Positions 1-8,469 of a DNA stretch of 45,534 nucleotides are shown here, one piece after another. The DNA is taken from positions 1-45,534 of the forward strand of contig CALMWF010000010.1 of NCBI GenBank assembly GCA_937873445.1, read 5' to 3'. The stretch's first letter is position 1, and every line of letters begins with the position of its first letter. The notes under the pieces were generated by a model. The model saw only the letters and a program-made list of their open reading frames with translations, searched no databases and was not told the origin of the DNA. The position numbers and the translations under genes were made by a program. This DNA comes from an uncultured Alphaproteobacteria bacterium (GTDB lineage: Bacteria; Pseudomonadota; Alphaproteobacteria; Rhizobiales; Aestuariivirgaceae).

Positions 1-192
1 GCGCGTCACCGGCGTATGGTCGGCGGAAAGAATGGCGGCAGGCAGCGCCCTCGGGTCGTTGTTGATGGCAAAGCCGAACAGCACCAGCTGCATGATGGGC
101 AGGGCAAACATCATGGCGAAGGTCAGCCGGTCGCGGCGCAGCTGGCGCGCTTCCTTGACGATCATGGCATAGAGGCGGGAAAAAAAGCCCAT
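1..192 (-). CDS. ABC-2 type transporter permease (5' part only)
   Basis: This is the N-terminal 64 residues of an inner-membrane permease; the rest lies beyond the left edge. The visible protein begins MGFFSRLYAMIVKEARQLRR, a short cytoplasmic helix of the kind that precedes the first membrane span in ABC-2 exporters. A hydrophobic stretch around residues 26-41 (MMFALPIMQLVLFGFA) is the first membrane segment, followed by an extracytoplasmic loop. The ATG lies 11 bases after the stop of the ATPase gene, so the two are in one operon. By analogy with the E. coli cecR-ybhGFSR operon it corresponds to YbhS or YbhR; a second permease may follow outside the window. The family call is secure; the substrate is unknown. 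Confidence 0.85.
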   Translation of the reverse strand, partial: MGFFSRLYAMIVKEARQLRRDRLTFAMMFALPIMQLVLFGFAINNDPRALPAAILSADHTPVTR

Positions 193-203
193 GACGCTCC
201 CCC

Positions 204-1139
204 TCAATCCGGAACGGCATTGTCACGGGACTGGCCCATGAGGTGAATGAAGACATCTTCCAGCGTGGGTTCGGCCCTGGACCATTTCAGGCCGGGCCGG
301 TTGTGGAAGGGGGCAATGGCGCGGGTGAGGGCAGCCTCATCCGGCCCGCAAACGTGAAGTGTGGTGCCGAAGGCCGCCGCCGCCGTCACGCCCTCGGCGT
401 GGCGCAGTTCCGGCGCCAGCCGGTCAGCCCCCGGCCCTTCAGCGATCATGGCCTTCAGGCCCGAGTCCTCGATGATGCTGGTGGCGGTGCCGCGGGCCAT
501 GAGCCTGCCATAGGCGATATAGGCGATCTCGTGGCAGCGCTCGGCCTCGTCCATGTAGTGGGTGGAGACCAGCACGGTGATGCCGCTGGCGGCCAGCGCG
601 TGGATTTCATCCCAGAAGGTGCGGCGCGCCTTGGGGTCCACGCCTGCCGTGGGTTCATCGAGCAGCAGCAGCTTGGGTTCGTGCAGCACGCAGGCGGCCA
701 GCGCCAGACGCTGTTTCCAGCCGCCGGAAAGCGAGCCGGTGAGCTGGTTCTGGCGGCTGTCCAGCCCCAGACGTTCGAGCGACTGGTCGACCCGGCGGGC
801 GACATGATCGAGGCCATAGATGGTGGCGACGAACTCCAGATTCTCGCGGATGGTGAGGTCTTCATAGAGGCCGAATTTCTGGGTCATGTAGCCGGCGCGG
901 CGCTTGATGGCGTCGCGCTCGGTGATGATGTCATAGCCCAGGCAGGTGCCGGTGCCGTCGTCGGGGGTGAGGAGGCCGCAGATCATCCGCAGCGTGGTGG
1001 TTTTGCCCGAGCCATTGGGGCCGAGAAAGCCGCAGATGCGGCCCGGCATGAGGGTGAGATCAACATGGTCCACCACCACGCGCGAACCGAATTTCTTGAC
1101 CAGGCCGGAGACGTTAATGGCGGGTTGCAGCGTGGTCAT
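204..1139 (-). CDS. ABC transporter ATP-binding protein (YbhF-like, single domain)
   Basis: This 311-residue cytoplasmic ATPase powers the ABC-2 exporter encoded beside it. The Walker A motif GPNGSGKT is at residues 40-47, the signature LSGGWKQ near 137, and Walker B LLLLDEPTAGVD shortly after. The C-terminal LEDVFIHL segment is typical of ABC-2 drug and lipid exporter ATPases. The start overlaps the stop of the adaptor gene by 4 bases (ATGA), which indicates translational coupling. E. coli YbhF carries two ATPase domains in one chain, whereas this protein has one and so presumably acts as a homodimer. Export of a hydrophobic compound is inferred from the operon; nothing in the sequence identifies the substrate. 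Confidence 0.93.
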   Translation of the reverse strand: MTTLQPAINVSGLVKKFGSRVVVDHVDLTLMPGRICGFLGPNGSGKTTTLRMICGLLTPDDGTGTCLGYDIITERDAIKRRAGYMTQKFGLYEDLTIRENLEFVATIYGLDHVARRVDQSLERLGLDSRQNQLTGSLSGGWKQRLALAACVLHEPKLLLLDEPTAGVDPKARRTFWDEIHALAASGITVLVSTHYMDEAERCHEIAYIAYGRLMARGTATSIIEDSGLKAMIAEGPGADRLAPELRHAEGVTAAAAFGTTLHVCGPDEAALTRAIAPFHNRPGLKWSRAEPTLEDVFIHLMGQSRDNAVPD

Positions 1140-2110
1140 GGCAGGGGGGACACCTCAACCGGCAGGCCGGGGCGCAGATGGCTGTCCGGCTGGTCGGGCC
1201 GGGCTTCGGCGCGATAGACCAGCTTGGCGCGGGCGGTTTCGGAATAGATGACGGGCGGGGAATATTCCGGGCGCTGGGCCACATGGGTGAGGGTGGCGGA
1301 CAGTCCCGTGGGGCAGGCATCACAGGTGAAGGACAGTCTGGTTCCCGACGTGGCCCTGGCAAGGGCCGCTTCGGGAATGAACAGGACGAGCTTCAGGCCG
1401 TCATCCGGCTGCAGCGCCAGCACCGGCTGGCCCGCGCCCACCCATTCACCCGGCTCGAAATAGGTATCGTCAACCAGGGCATCCCGCGGCACGGTGAGGG
1501 TGAGGTCGGCAAGGCGGCTTTCGGCCTGGGCGAGGGCCGCTGCGGCGGCCTCCATCTGGGCCCTGGCGGCGGCCTGCTCCTGATCGCGGCCGCCTAGTTG
1601 GGCCACCGCAAGCTGGGCATTGTAGCCGTCAATCTGGGCCTGCAACTGCTTCACCGTGGCGCTGGCGGAATCAAGCTGGGCCCTGGCGGCAGTGCCGCTG
1701 GCAGCAAGGTTTCTGGCGCGGGCCAGATTGGTTTGCGCCAGAGCAAGGGAGGCCTCCGCCGTTTGCTTCTGGGCCGCGATCACCTCGATTTCCTGCGGGC
1801 GCTTGCCCTGCAGGAGATTATCATACTGGGCCTGGGCGGCGGCCAGGCTGGCCCGCGCCTGGGCCGCTGCGGCCTGGCGTTCGGCATCGGCGAGGCGGAA
1901 GGCGATGGCCCCGGCTTTCACCGCATCACCCCTGGCCAGGGGGCGCTCGGCCAGACGGCCGGCCACCGGCGGAGCCAGCAAGATCTGGTCGCTCTCGACA
2001 TAGCCCAGATAATTGCCGCTCCCCGGCGGCTGCGGCAGCCAGCGTTCGCGGAAGGTGATGGCGGTGATGGCAATGGCAGCAATGAGGATAAGGGGCAGGA
2101 AGCGTTTCAT
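1136..2110 (-). CDS. HlyD-family membrane fusion protein (YbhG-like)
   Basis: This 324-residue periplasmic adaptor bridges an inner-membrane ABC exporter to an outer-membrane channel. It has an N-terminal membrane anchor (FLPLILIAAIAITAI, residues 4-18). A lipoyl-like half follows (VAGRLAERPLARGDAVKAGA), then a long Ala/Gln-rich alpha-helical hairpin at about residues 75-205, the second lipoyl half and a beta-barrel region. The gene overlaps the upstream TetR gene and the downstream ATPase gene by 4 bases each, so all are co-translated. Order and content match the E. coli cecR-ybhG-ybhF-ybhS-ybhR operon. The family call is firm and the transported compound is unknown. Confidence 0.92.
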   Translation of the reverse strand: MKRFLPLILIAAIAITAITFRERWLPQPPGSGNYLGYVESDQILLAPPVAGRLAERPLARGDAVKAGAIAFRLADAERQAAAAQARASLAAAQAQYDNLLQGKRPQEIEVIAAQKQTAEASLALAQTNLARARNLAASGTAARAQLDSASATVKQLQAQIDGYNAQLAVAQLGGRDQEQAAARAQMEAAAAALAQAESRLADLTLTVPRDALVDDTYFEPGEWVGAGQPVLALQPDDGLKLVLFIPEAALARATSGTRLSFTCDACPTGLSATLTHVAQRPEYSPPVIYSETARAKLVYRAEARPDQPDSHLRPGLPVEVSPLP

Positions 2111-2733
2111 GGCGCGAGGCCCTTGAGGATGAGGGTGATGTGGTGCTCGGCGAAGGCCGGAATGTCGAGGGCGGGCTTGCCGATGGGCTCAAAGACGCTG
2201 CGCCACAGGGCGGAGAAGATGAAGCCGCCGGCCAGGCTGCGGGCTGTATAGGCAGGTTCGACGGGGCGGAATTCGCCCGTTGCCACGCCGCGCCGGATGA
2301 GGCCTTCAAACAGCGGCAGGGCCACGCTGATGGCATGGTCGAAATAGAGGCTGGCCAGTTCGGGGTGGGCGCCGCTTTCGGCGATGATGAGTTTGAGAAT
2401 TTCCGGCAGGCGGGTTTCGGTGAGGCGGCGGGAAATGTGCCGGGCGGCTTCGGTGATGACCGGGGCGACGGGGCCGGGCGCCAGGCTGGCGCGCGCCCCC
2501 ACTTCCTTCAGTTCATTGGCAATGGTGGTTTCGACAATGGCGGTGAGCAGGGCGGTCTTGTCGGTGAAGTAGAGATAGACGGCCCCCTTGGACAGGCCTG
2601 CGCGCCTTGCCACATCCTCCATGCGGGTGGCGGAAAAGCCCTTTTCGGCAAAGAGATCCAGCGCCGCCGTGAGAATCTCGGCGGGACGGGCGGCGGGGCG
2701 GCGGTTGCGCTTAATAACTGACTGGTCAGTCAT
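2107..2733 (-). CDS. TetR/AcrR-family transcriptional repressor (CecR-like)
   Basis: This 208-residue regulator has an N-terminal TetR DNA-binding domain (residues about 15-62: ILTAALDLFAEKGFSATRME, then the turn and recognition helix around LSKGAVYLYFTDK). The rest is an all-helical ligand-binding and dimerisation region. It is the first gene of the minus-strand operon with the HlyD adaptor, ATPase and permease, overlapping the adaptor gene by 4 bases. It therefore probably represses its own efflux operon and is released by a substrate. A 6+2+6 inverted repeat lies immediately after its own start codon and is the likely operator. Ligand unknown. Confidence 0.92.
   Translation of the reverse strand: MTDQSVIKRNRRPAARPAEILTAALDLFAEKGFSATRMEDVARRAGLSKGAVYLYFTDKTALLTAIVETTIANELKEVGARASLAPGPVAPVITEAARHISRRLTETRLPEILKLIIAESGAHPELASLYFDHAISVALPLFEGLIRRGVATGEFRPVEPAYTARSLAGGFIFSALWRSVFEPIGKPALDIPAFAEHHITLILKGLAP
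2717..2730. promoter_or_regulatory. Probable TetR operator overlapping the tetR start
   Basis: The 14 bases ACTGACTGGTCAGT form an inverted repeat with arms ACTGAC and GTCAGT and a 2-base spacer. It resembles operators of the TetR/AcrR family (ACTGACCGGTCAGT type). It directly abuts the tetR start codon (CAT at 2731-2733) and lies inside codons 2 to 6. Binding here would block transcription elongation or translation of the whole efflux operon. The assignment is by inspection only. Confidence 0.6.
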
Positions 2734-2927
2734 AAAGGGTCTTTAAACCCGTGGGCCGGCGGGGTCAAGCGCCGCGGATGGGGTTAGAGCGGACTCCCAT
2801 ATCTGGATCATGAGGTGCGCTCTCACGGGTTGGTGGCGCGCAGCGGTCTGACCTTGGCCGCAACCGGCAAAGGTCAGGCTGTCTTGGAAGCCGCTGCCAT
2901 GACCGGACTTGATCGGCAGACCGGGGG

Positions 2928-4238
2928 TCAGTCCAGTGCTGTCTGGCGGGTTTCGGCGTCGATGAAGAAGGACAGAAACCCGGCCAGCGCCAGCAGGGCG
3001 GAAAAAAGGGCAACCGCCATGGCAAAATTCTGGCTGGCCAGACCCGCCAGCGCCGAAGGAGCCAGCAATCCGCCAAGGCGGGCCATGGAGCCTGCCGTGC
3101 CCATGCCGGTGGCACGCAGATGGGTGGGGTATAGCTCTGGCGTGAAGGCATAGAGCGCACCCCAGCAGCCGAGCAGGGCAAAGCTCATGATGAGCAGCGA
3201 ACCGCCCACCAGCAGGGCGCTGTTGGCCACGGTGAACAGCAGGCAGCCCAGGGCGCTGAGGATGAGGAAGGCGGTGAGGGTGGGTTTGCGGCCCCAGGCC
3301 TCAACACCGAAGGCGGCCAGCGCATAGCCGGGGATCTGGGCCAGCGCCACCACCACCAGAAAGCCGAAGCCCTTGACGAAGCCGAAGTCACCCGCCGCCA
3401 GCTTGCCCGGCATCCAGGTGAAGACGCCGTAATAGGACAGCGACACCAGAAACCAGATGGCGAGCATGAGCAGGGTGCGGCGCGCCAGCGGGCCGGTGAA
3501 GATGCTGCCGCCCTGCGGGCGGGCGGGCAGGGACAGGGTTTCGCCGGGTGCAAGCGGCGCCTTGCCATTGCCGGTGAGCACCCGGTTCATGACGGCGGCG
3601 GCTTCGGCGCTGCGCCCCGTCTTCAGCAAATAAAGCGGTGATTCGGGCACCCAGAAGCGCAGGCCCAGGCCGATGATGGCGGGTAGGGCGGTGAGGGCAA
3701 AGATGTAGCGCCACGGATCGGCAATGGCGTTGGCGGCGGCCCACCAGGCGGCCAGCGCCACCGCCACCGTGCCCACGGCCCAGAAACCTTCGAGAATGAC
3801 CAGCCAGCGGCCGCGCCGCTCCGGCGGCAGGAATTCGGCCATCATGGCATAGTCCACCGGCAGGGTGCCGCCCACCGCCAGACCGGTCATGAAGCGGAAG
3901 GCCACCAGCGCCCAGAAGCTCGGGGCAAAGGCCGAGAGCAGACCGAACAGCGCATCCACCGCCACGGTGAACAGCAGCACAGTGCGCCGCCCGAAACGGT
4001 CAGCCAGACGGCCGAACAGCGAGGCGCCGATGAACATGCCGAGGAAAAAGCCGGTGCCGGTTTGCAGGGCCTGCGGCACGGTGAGGCCGAAGGTCTTGGC
4101 GATGGCCCCGGCGGTGAAGCCCACCGCCAGCACCTGCATGGCATCTGCCGCCCAGACCAGGCCGAACACCGCCAGCAGCTTCTTCTGAAAGGGGCCAAGC
4201 CCCGCGCGCGTCAAAACGCTGTCCGCTGTCAGTGCCAT
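2928..4238 (-). CDS. MFS transporter, sugar/aromatic-acid porter type
   Basis: This 436-residue inner-membrane secondary transporter has about 12 hydrophobic segments. The conserved loop 2-3 motif GRLADRFGRR and the family motif PESPLYLLKTGR after helix 6 place it with the metabolite:H+ symporter or sugar-porter branch of the major facilitator superfamily. Reading is open up to 4451, but the upstream part runs over tRNA-Thr. ATG 4238 is preferred because a purine-rich GGGGGAGGG ribosome site lies just before it and MALTADSVLTRAGLG looks like a normal N-terminus. It lies upstream of the tetR efflux operon on the same strand with 194 bases between them, probably a separate unit. Substrate not predictable. 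Confidence 0.88.
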   Translation of the reverse strand: MALTADSVLTRAGLGPFQKKLLAVFGLVWAADAMQVLAVGFTAGAIAKTFGLTVPQALQTGTGFFLGMFIGASLFGRLADRFGRRTVLLFTVAVDALFGLLSAFAPSFWALVAFRFMTGLAVGGTLPVDYAMMAEFLPPERRGRWLVILEGFWAVGTVAVALAAWWAAANAIADPWRYIFALTALPAIIGLGLRFWVPESPLYLLKTGRSAEAAAVMNRVLTGNGKAPLAPGETLSLPARPQGGSIFTGPLARRTLLMLAIWFLVSLSYYGVFTWMPGKLAAGDFGFVKGFGFLVVVALAQIPGYALAAFGVEAWGRKPTLTAFLILSALGCLLFTVANSALLVGGSLLIMSFALLGCWGALYAFTPELYPTHLRATGMGTAGSMARLGGLLAPSALAGLASQNFAMAVALFSALLALAGFLSFFIDAETRQTALD

Positions 4239-4277
4239 GTCAAAACCCTCCCCCAAAGTTTTACCAGCGCTGTGCAT

Positions 4278-4300
4278 CACGGGGGCGCAAACACCCCGTG
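4278..4300. other. Inverted repeat between tRNA-Thr and the MFS gene
   Basis: Arms CACGGGG (4278-4284) and CCCCGTG (4294-4300) enclose a 9-base loop. It lies in the 174-base gap between the tRNA-Thr gene and the MFS start. No T-tract follows on either strand, so it is not a standard intrinsic terminator. It may act in tRNA 3' trailer processing, in attenuation, or have no role. Confidence 0.35.
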
Positions 4301-4412
4301 AAGGAGGCGCGCTATAGCAGTCATGGCGCGGCTGAGAAATGATATTCGGCGCTGCCGCGCTGCGCCAAATCGCCATGCGCCAAAAGTGGAAGCACCGAAA
4401 GTGGAAGGGAAG

Positions 4413-4488
4413 TGGTGCCGCCTGCGTGACTCGAACACGCGACCCCCGCATTACGAATGCGGTGCTCTACCGGCTGAGCTAAGGCGGC
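4413..4488 (-). tRNA. tRNA-Thr (anticodon CGT)
   Basis: On the minus strand the 76-base sequence begins GCCGCCTTAGCTCAG and ends with an encoded CCA. The acceptor stem pairs GCCGCCT with AGGCGGC. The anticodon stem is CCGCA/TGCGG around the loop TTCGTAA, giving anticodon CGT (threonine, codon ACG). The T arm GCGTGTTCGAGTCACGC is canonical. All four arms fold by eye. Confidence 0.97.
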
Positions 4489-4532
4489 CCGGAATGGCGA
4501 GAGCGATAGACGGTTTCGCCGTGATTTTCAAC

Positions 4533-4551
4533 CCGCCGTCGCGACCGGCGG
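4533..4551 (-). terminator. Weak hairpin downstream of the heme operon
   Basis: A 6-base-pair GC stem (CCGCCG/CGGCGG, loop of 7) sits 9 bases after the stop of the small membrane-protein gene and before tRNA-Thr. On the minus strand it is followed by GTTGAAAATC rather than a T-run, so it is at best a weak or Rho-assisted end. Confidence 0.3.
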
Positions 4552-4559
4552 ATGGAAAC

Positions 4560-5132
4560 TTATACCGGCGGGAGGCCGGTGGCGGCGTGGCGGCGGCGCC
4601 AGAGAAAATGAAAGAGCCAGGCGCCCGGGATGGCCAGCAGGCCGCCCAGATAGGTGGCGTTGTGCATGTATCCCACCGTCAGATAATTGCGCAGCTGGAC
4701 GAGGCCCGGCGGTACGAACCAGCCTTGATAATCCGCCGGATTGATGGTGGCGGTGTGGAACCAGCCATAGAACAGGCCGGTGAGCGAGGCGGCCGCCGTG
4801 ATGGCCATGATAACTGGCATGGACCACAGCAGGGCGTGGCGCATGGCGCGGGCGGTGGGATGGATGAAACCGGCAGCACCGGCCAGAACGCCCACGGGAA
4901 TGCCCATCCACCAGCTTGCCTTGAAGCCGACAATGGCAGCCCCGAGCCGCGGTGCGGCGGCCCCGCCGGGCAGGTGGAACTGCAGAAATTTGTAGCGCAG
5001 GAAATATTCGGGCGACACCGTGATGCTGAGCTGATCATGCAGCATGCCGAAGACACCCGCCGCCACGATGGCCAAAGGAATGAACAGCAGGAAGACAACC
5101 AGTTTGCGCGGGGTTTCCTCAGACATGGTCAT
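4560..5132 (-). CDS. Small integral membrane protein, function unknown
   Basis: This 190-residue protein has about four hydrophobic segments: near residues 10-30, around 56-80, around 85-107, and near the C-terminus where the HLSGGLLAIPGAWLFHF-like helix lies. The region after the first helix contains MLHDQLSITVSPEYFLRYKF, a stretch I associate with conserved uncharacterised membrane proteins in several phyla. The start lies 14 bases after the hemY stop, so it may be the last gene of the heme operon. Start may be ATG 5132 or ATG 5126; neither has a strong ribosome site. No catalytic motif is visible and no function is proposed. Confidence 0.75.
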   Translation of the reverse strand: MTMSEETPRKLVVFLLFIPLAIVAAGVFGMLHDQLSITVSPEYFLRYKFLQFHLPGGAAAPRLGAAIVGFKASWWMGIPVGVLAGAAGFIHPTARAMRHALLWSMPVIMAITAAASLTGLFYGWFHTATINPADYQGWFVPPGLVQLRNYLTVGYMHNATYLGGLLAIPGAWLFHFLWRRRHAATGLPPV

Positions 5133-5146
5133 GTCTTTTGGCTTCT

Positions 5147-6571
5147 TTAGATACCTGCCACCGTGCCATCGCTGCGGCCCGTCTCATCATCAAGGCCGGG
5201 GTCATCCGGCGGGCGCTGGGGCTCCACCGTTATCGGTTTGCCAAGGCGCACCGGCGGTTCGGGCCGCGCTTCGGCCTTGTCCTCGGCGATGGGCCGGGGC
5301 GCCATGGTTTCATAGGGCGGCTTCCATTCGGCAGGCGCGATGTCACCGGTGACCGGCGACACGGCGGTCCAGCGGTGGCTGGCCACGCCGTCCGATACCC
5401 ACATGGGGTCGCGCGGGGCATTGAGGGCACGCGCCAGCCATTCGCGGGCCTTGCCCTTGTCGCCCTCGGCCTCCTCGATTTCGGCCATAAGGCTGCACAG
5501 GCGTGATTGCGGCTGGAAGACGAGATGCGGTTCCAGTGTCTTGCGCGCCGCGTCCCAGCGCTGGGCGGCCACACCGGCGCGGGCCAGGGCAAAGGCGGCC
5601 TCGACATTGTCGCTGGTGTTGCCCACGAAATCGCGCACCCGCTCAAAGCGCGGTTCGGCGCCACCGGGTTTTACATGGCCTGCCACCTCGGCAAGGTCAG
5701 GATGGGGGGTGAGGGCCCAGGTGTCGCGCAGCATGGCCATGGCCTTGCGCGGGCGGCCATCGTTGATATAGGCGCGGGCCGCCACCAGTGCGGCGGGCAC
5801 CAGCGCAGGGTCAAGCCGGTGAGCCTTGAGGGCGGCGTTGAGGGCGCCCTGCGGATTCTGGTCTTCAAGGCTCAGGGCTTCGGCAGCGAGCAGGGCGGCC
5901 TGCTGGCGGGCAGCGTCCTTGCCGCCGTGCTTCAGCGTGCGGGCATGGGTGATGGCGGCGGCGGTCCAGTCCTTCCTTGCCGTCTGCAATTGCAGCACCG
6001 CCGAGGACGCCCAGGCAAGGTTGGGATTGATCTTCAGCGCCGCCTCGGCGTGGCGCTGGGCGGCTGCCTGATCGCCGGTGGCCCGCGCCTCGGTGAACAG
6101 GCCGCGCAGGCCGAGCACGCGGGTGTCGTCATGATCGGCCATGTCCTGGAAGATGCGGGTCAGGGCCGGACGGTCGCCGCGCAATTGCGCCGCCTGGGCG
6201 GCCAGCACCTTGGCCAGCGGCTCATCAATCAACGTCTTTTCCGCGATGGCGGCATGTTTTGAGGCGGCCTGGGCATCGCCCGCGCCGGCCGCGATGATGC
6301 CGCGCGACAGCGACTCATAGGCCTTGCGGTTGCGGCGGAAGAACCAGTAGTTCTTCACATCCCGGGGACTGTGCCACAGGCGCTTGGCGAGCGACCACAC
6401 AAACACCATGGCCATGGTGGCAAGGCCGAGGATGACGGCAGCCACCAGAAGCGAGGTTTCGATGACCCGGCCGGCCACATGGACCGACAGGGTGGAGGGA
6501 TGGTCAGCCAGCCAGGCGAACAGGAAGGCCACCAGCACCAGCAGGGCAAAGCGCCAGACAAGTTTGATCAT
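5147..6571 (-). CDS. hemY: HemY-family protein (membrane-anchored, TPR-like)
   Basis: This 474-residue inner-membrane protein is of the proteobacterial HemY type, which clusters with heme genes but is distinct from protoporphyrinogen oxidase of the same name. Two N-terminal membrane segments (about residues 5-21 and 38-62) are followed by the HemY_N signature around SPRDVKNYWFFRRNRKAYES. A long helical repeat region with TPR character extends to about residue 400, then a proline-rich tail. ATG 6571 is chosen because the upstream open frame overlaps the preceding gene, and AAGGGATAGGG precedes it. It begins 4 bases after the Mic60-like gene ends, in the hemC-hemD-mic60-hemY operon. Its biochemical role is not established. 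Confidence 0.9.
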   Translation of the reverse strand: MIKLVWRFALLVLVAFLFAWLADHPSTLSVHVAGRVIETSLLVAAVILGLATMAMVFVWSLAKRLWHSPRDVKNYWFFRRNRKAYESLSRGIIAAGAGDAQAASKHAAIAEKTLIDEPLAKVLAAQAAQLRGDRPALTRIFQDMADHDDTRVLGLRGLFTEARATGDQAAAQRHAEAALKINPNLAWASSAVLQLQTARKDWTAAAITHARTLKHGGKDAARQQAALLAAEALSLEDQNPQGALNAALKAHRLDPALVPAALVAARAYINDGRPRKAMAMLRDTWALTPHPDLAEVAGHVKPGGAEPRFERVRDFVGNTSDNVEAAFALARAGVAAQRWDAARKTLEPHLVFQPQSRLCSLMAEIEEAEGDKGKAREWLARALNAPRDPMWVSDGVASHRWTAVSPVTGDIAPAEWKPPYETMAPRPIAEDKAEARPEPPVRLGKPITVEPQRPPDDPGLDDETGRSDGTVAGI

Positions 6572-6575
6572 GGCC

Positions 6576-7754
6576 CTATCCCTTGGCAGCAATGGTGCGC
6601 ATGACCGCTTCCGAGACGGCAGCCAATGCGGCTTCAAGATCGATGCGGGCCTGGGCGCGGTCGCGCCACTGCAGCAGCGCATTGGGTTTGGCATCGCCCC
6701 CCTGATTGAGGGTGGCAATGGCCTGCGACAGCTCACCGGCTGCGGCCTGGCTTGCGGCCTTCTCCGCGAGTTCGGGCCAGTTGCTGTCACCCTCGTTGCG
6801 GATGGTGACAAGGCTTGTCATGCGGTTCCACAGCCGGTCCATGAAGCCGGGTTCGGCGGCGGGGGTCTGGCTGGCCGCCTGCGGCGCGGGCAGGCCGGGA
6901 ATGGCGGCCTTCAGCTCCGCTGCCAGGCCCGCCGCATCGGGCAGGCCCAGTCTGGCCTGCGGCCCCAGCACATCAAGGCCGGGGGCTGCGGGCACCAAGT
7001 GCTGAATGCGGGCGAATTCCGCTTCATAGGGCTGGCCAGAGGCGATCCTGGCCTTGAGGTCAGCCAGGGCTGCGGTCATGGTGGCAATGGCGGAACCACT
7101 GTCGGCGCTGGGCGCCTTGAGGCTTGCCACATCCTTTTCCAGCGCCTCGACGCGCTGGGCAAGGGCGGCAAGGGCAGCCGGCGGAACACCCGCGCCACCC
7201 GTGACGGCAGCGGGCGGGCTGGCCAGCGCCACCAGGTTCTTCACCTCCGCCAGATTGTTTTCCAGCGCGGTGAGGCGCTGGGCCAGTTGCGCCGTGGTCT
7301 GGCCGGTGGCGTCGGACAGGGCCACGGTTCGGGCCGTGACATCATTGGCCACACCCTCAATACGCGAAATGTCGCCGCTCAGACTGCTGATCTGGCCGGA
7401 GAGGCCGGCAATCTGGTCGAGGGCCGACTTGTCCTGCACCTCAAGGGCCGCGACCTTGTTGGTCAGCGCCGCCATTTCATTGCTGGGCAGCCATTGCGAC
7501 AGCACATCGCGATAGAGCCAGCCGCCCAGAAGGCCACCGCCGATGAGGGCCGCCACCAGCCATTTGCCGGAATAGGCAAGGGCAGGGGCCTTGCGCCGGG
7601 GCGGCGGGGCGTCACCGGCTGGGGCCGCAGCCGTCTCTTGGGCGGCCGCGGACACATCCTCGGGGGCCGGGGTCACATCCTCGGCGGCAAGGTCAATGAC
7701 GGCGGGCTTGATGGCGGGATCGGGCTGGTCGGCGGGGGAATGCTTCTTGCTCAT
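6576..7754 (-). CDS. Mitofilin/Mic60-like membrane protein (COG4223 type)
   Basis: This 392-residue protein has an acidic, Ala/Pro-rich cytoplasmic N-terminus (1-50) and one membrane span (about 52-70, WLVAALIGGGLLGGWLY). A long coiled-coil-like stretch follows (about 80-200), and the C-terminal mitofilin signature region lies at about 300-392. That architecture and the position between hemD and hemY are characteristic of alphaproteobacterial Mic60, the bacterial relative of the mitochondrial cristae-organising protein. It would act at the inner membrane, with the C-terminus in the periplasm, to shape intracytoplasmic membrane and contact the outer membrane. Gaps of 4 and 10 bases to its neighbours show co-transcription with heme synthesis genes. 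Confidence 0.85.
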   Translation of the reverse strand: MSKKHSPADQPDPAIKPAVIDLAAEDVTPAPEDVSAAAQETAAAPAGDAPPPRRKAPALAYSGKWLVAALIGGGLLGGWLYRDVLSQWLPSNEMAALTNKVAALEVQDKSALDQIAGLSGQISSLSGDISRIEGVANDVTARTVALSDATGQTTAQLAQRLTALENNLAEVKNLVALASPPAAVTGGAGVPPAALAALAQRVEALEKDVASLKAPSADSGSAIATMTAALADLKARIASGQPYEAEFARIQHLVPAAPGLDVLGPQARLGLPDAAGLAAELKAAIPGLPAPQAASQTPAAEPGFMDRLWNRMTSLVTIRNEGDSNWPELAEKAASQAAAGELSQAIATLNQGGDAKPNALLQWRDRAQARIDLEAALAAVSEAVMRTIAAKG

Positions 7755-7764
7755 GATTCAAGAC

Positions 7765-8466
7765 CTAACCCTTCGCTTCCGGCGGTTCAAGCAGCTCCAG
7801 CATGGCCCCTTCGTTGGGGGCCTCTGCCACGGCGCGCGGCCAGCCCGCTGGCAGACCTGCCGCCACATTGGCAGAAATGCAGAAATGGCTGAGGGTGGCG
7901 GCATGGGCCGTGAGGCCCTGAGCCTCAACCTCGTTCACCCAGACGCGGGCGGTGCGCGGTGAATAGAGCAACACGCCCTCGGCCCAGCGCACCCGGTCTT
8001 CGGCCCCGGCGAGGCCGAGGGGTTCGGCATCATAGGTGATGACGCGGGTCAGGCTGAAGCCCTGCTTCTTCAGAACCCCGGCCAGGTCACCGGCCGTTTC
8101 CGCGCCGGAGAGATAAAGCAGCGGCCCGGAAGCCGGTGAAAGCGTTTTCAATATATGGCGGGACAGGCCCTGCACGTCACCGCCCTGGGCGGTGGCAAAG
8201 ACAAAGCCCTGGCTGCGGGCAAAGGCGGCGGTCTGGGGGCCGACGCAGAGCAGGGGCAGAAATTTCAGCAGGTCAAGGCGGTCGCCCAGTTTCAGCGCAT
8301 TGGCGCTGGTGGCGATGACGGCCTGCCAGTTGCCGTCGGGGATTTCGGCATCGGGTTTGGGGACAATGTGGAGCAGGGGCATGGCTTCGGCCTCATGGCC
8401 CAAAACCTCCAGCCTGGCGATCAGCGGGCGCGCATCCTCTTCCGGTCTGGTGACGAGAAGTCTCAT
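7765..8466 (-). CDS. hemD: Uroporphyrinogen-III synthase
   Basis: This 233-residue cytoplasmic enzyme cyclises hydroxymethylbilane with inversion of ring D to give uroporphyrinogen III. It starts MRLLVTRPEEDARPLIARL, the classic HemD N-terminus, and has the two-domain pattern with FATAQGGDVQGL in the hinge region and LLYLSGAETAGDL in the second domain. HemD sequences are poorly conserved, so these short motifs and the context matter. It begins 3 bases after hemC stops and is followed by the Mic60-like gene 10 bases on. It therefore acts directly after HemC in both pathway and operon order. Confidence 0.94.
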   Translation of the reverse strand: MRLLVTRPEEDARPLIARLEVLGHEAEAMPLLHIVPKPDAEIPDGNWQAVIATSANALKLGDRLDLLKFLPLLCVGPQTAAFARSQGFVFATAQGGDVQGLSRHILKTLSPASGPLLYLSGAETAGDLAGVLKKQGFSLTRVITYDAEPLGLAGAEDRVRWAEGVLLYSPRTARVWVNEVEAQGLTAHAATLSHFCISANVAAGLPAGWPRAVAEAPNEGAMLELLEPPEAKG

Positions 8467-8469
8467 GCC

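Noticed and set aside
4239-4451. 71-codon N-terminal extension of the MFS transporter
   Set aside because: It runs into tRNA-Thr and has a random-looking sequence, while ATG 4238 has a ribosome site.
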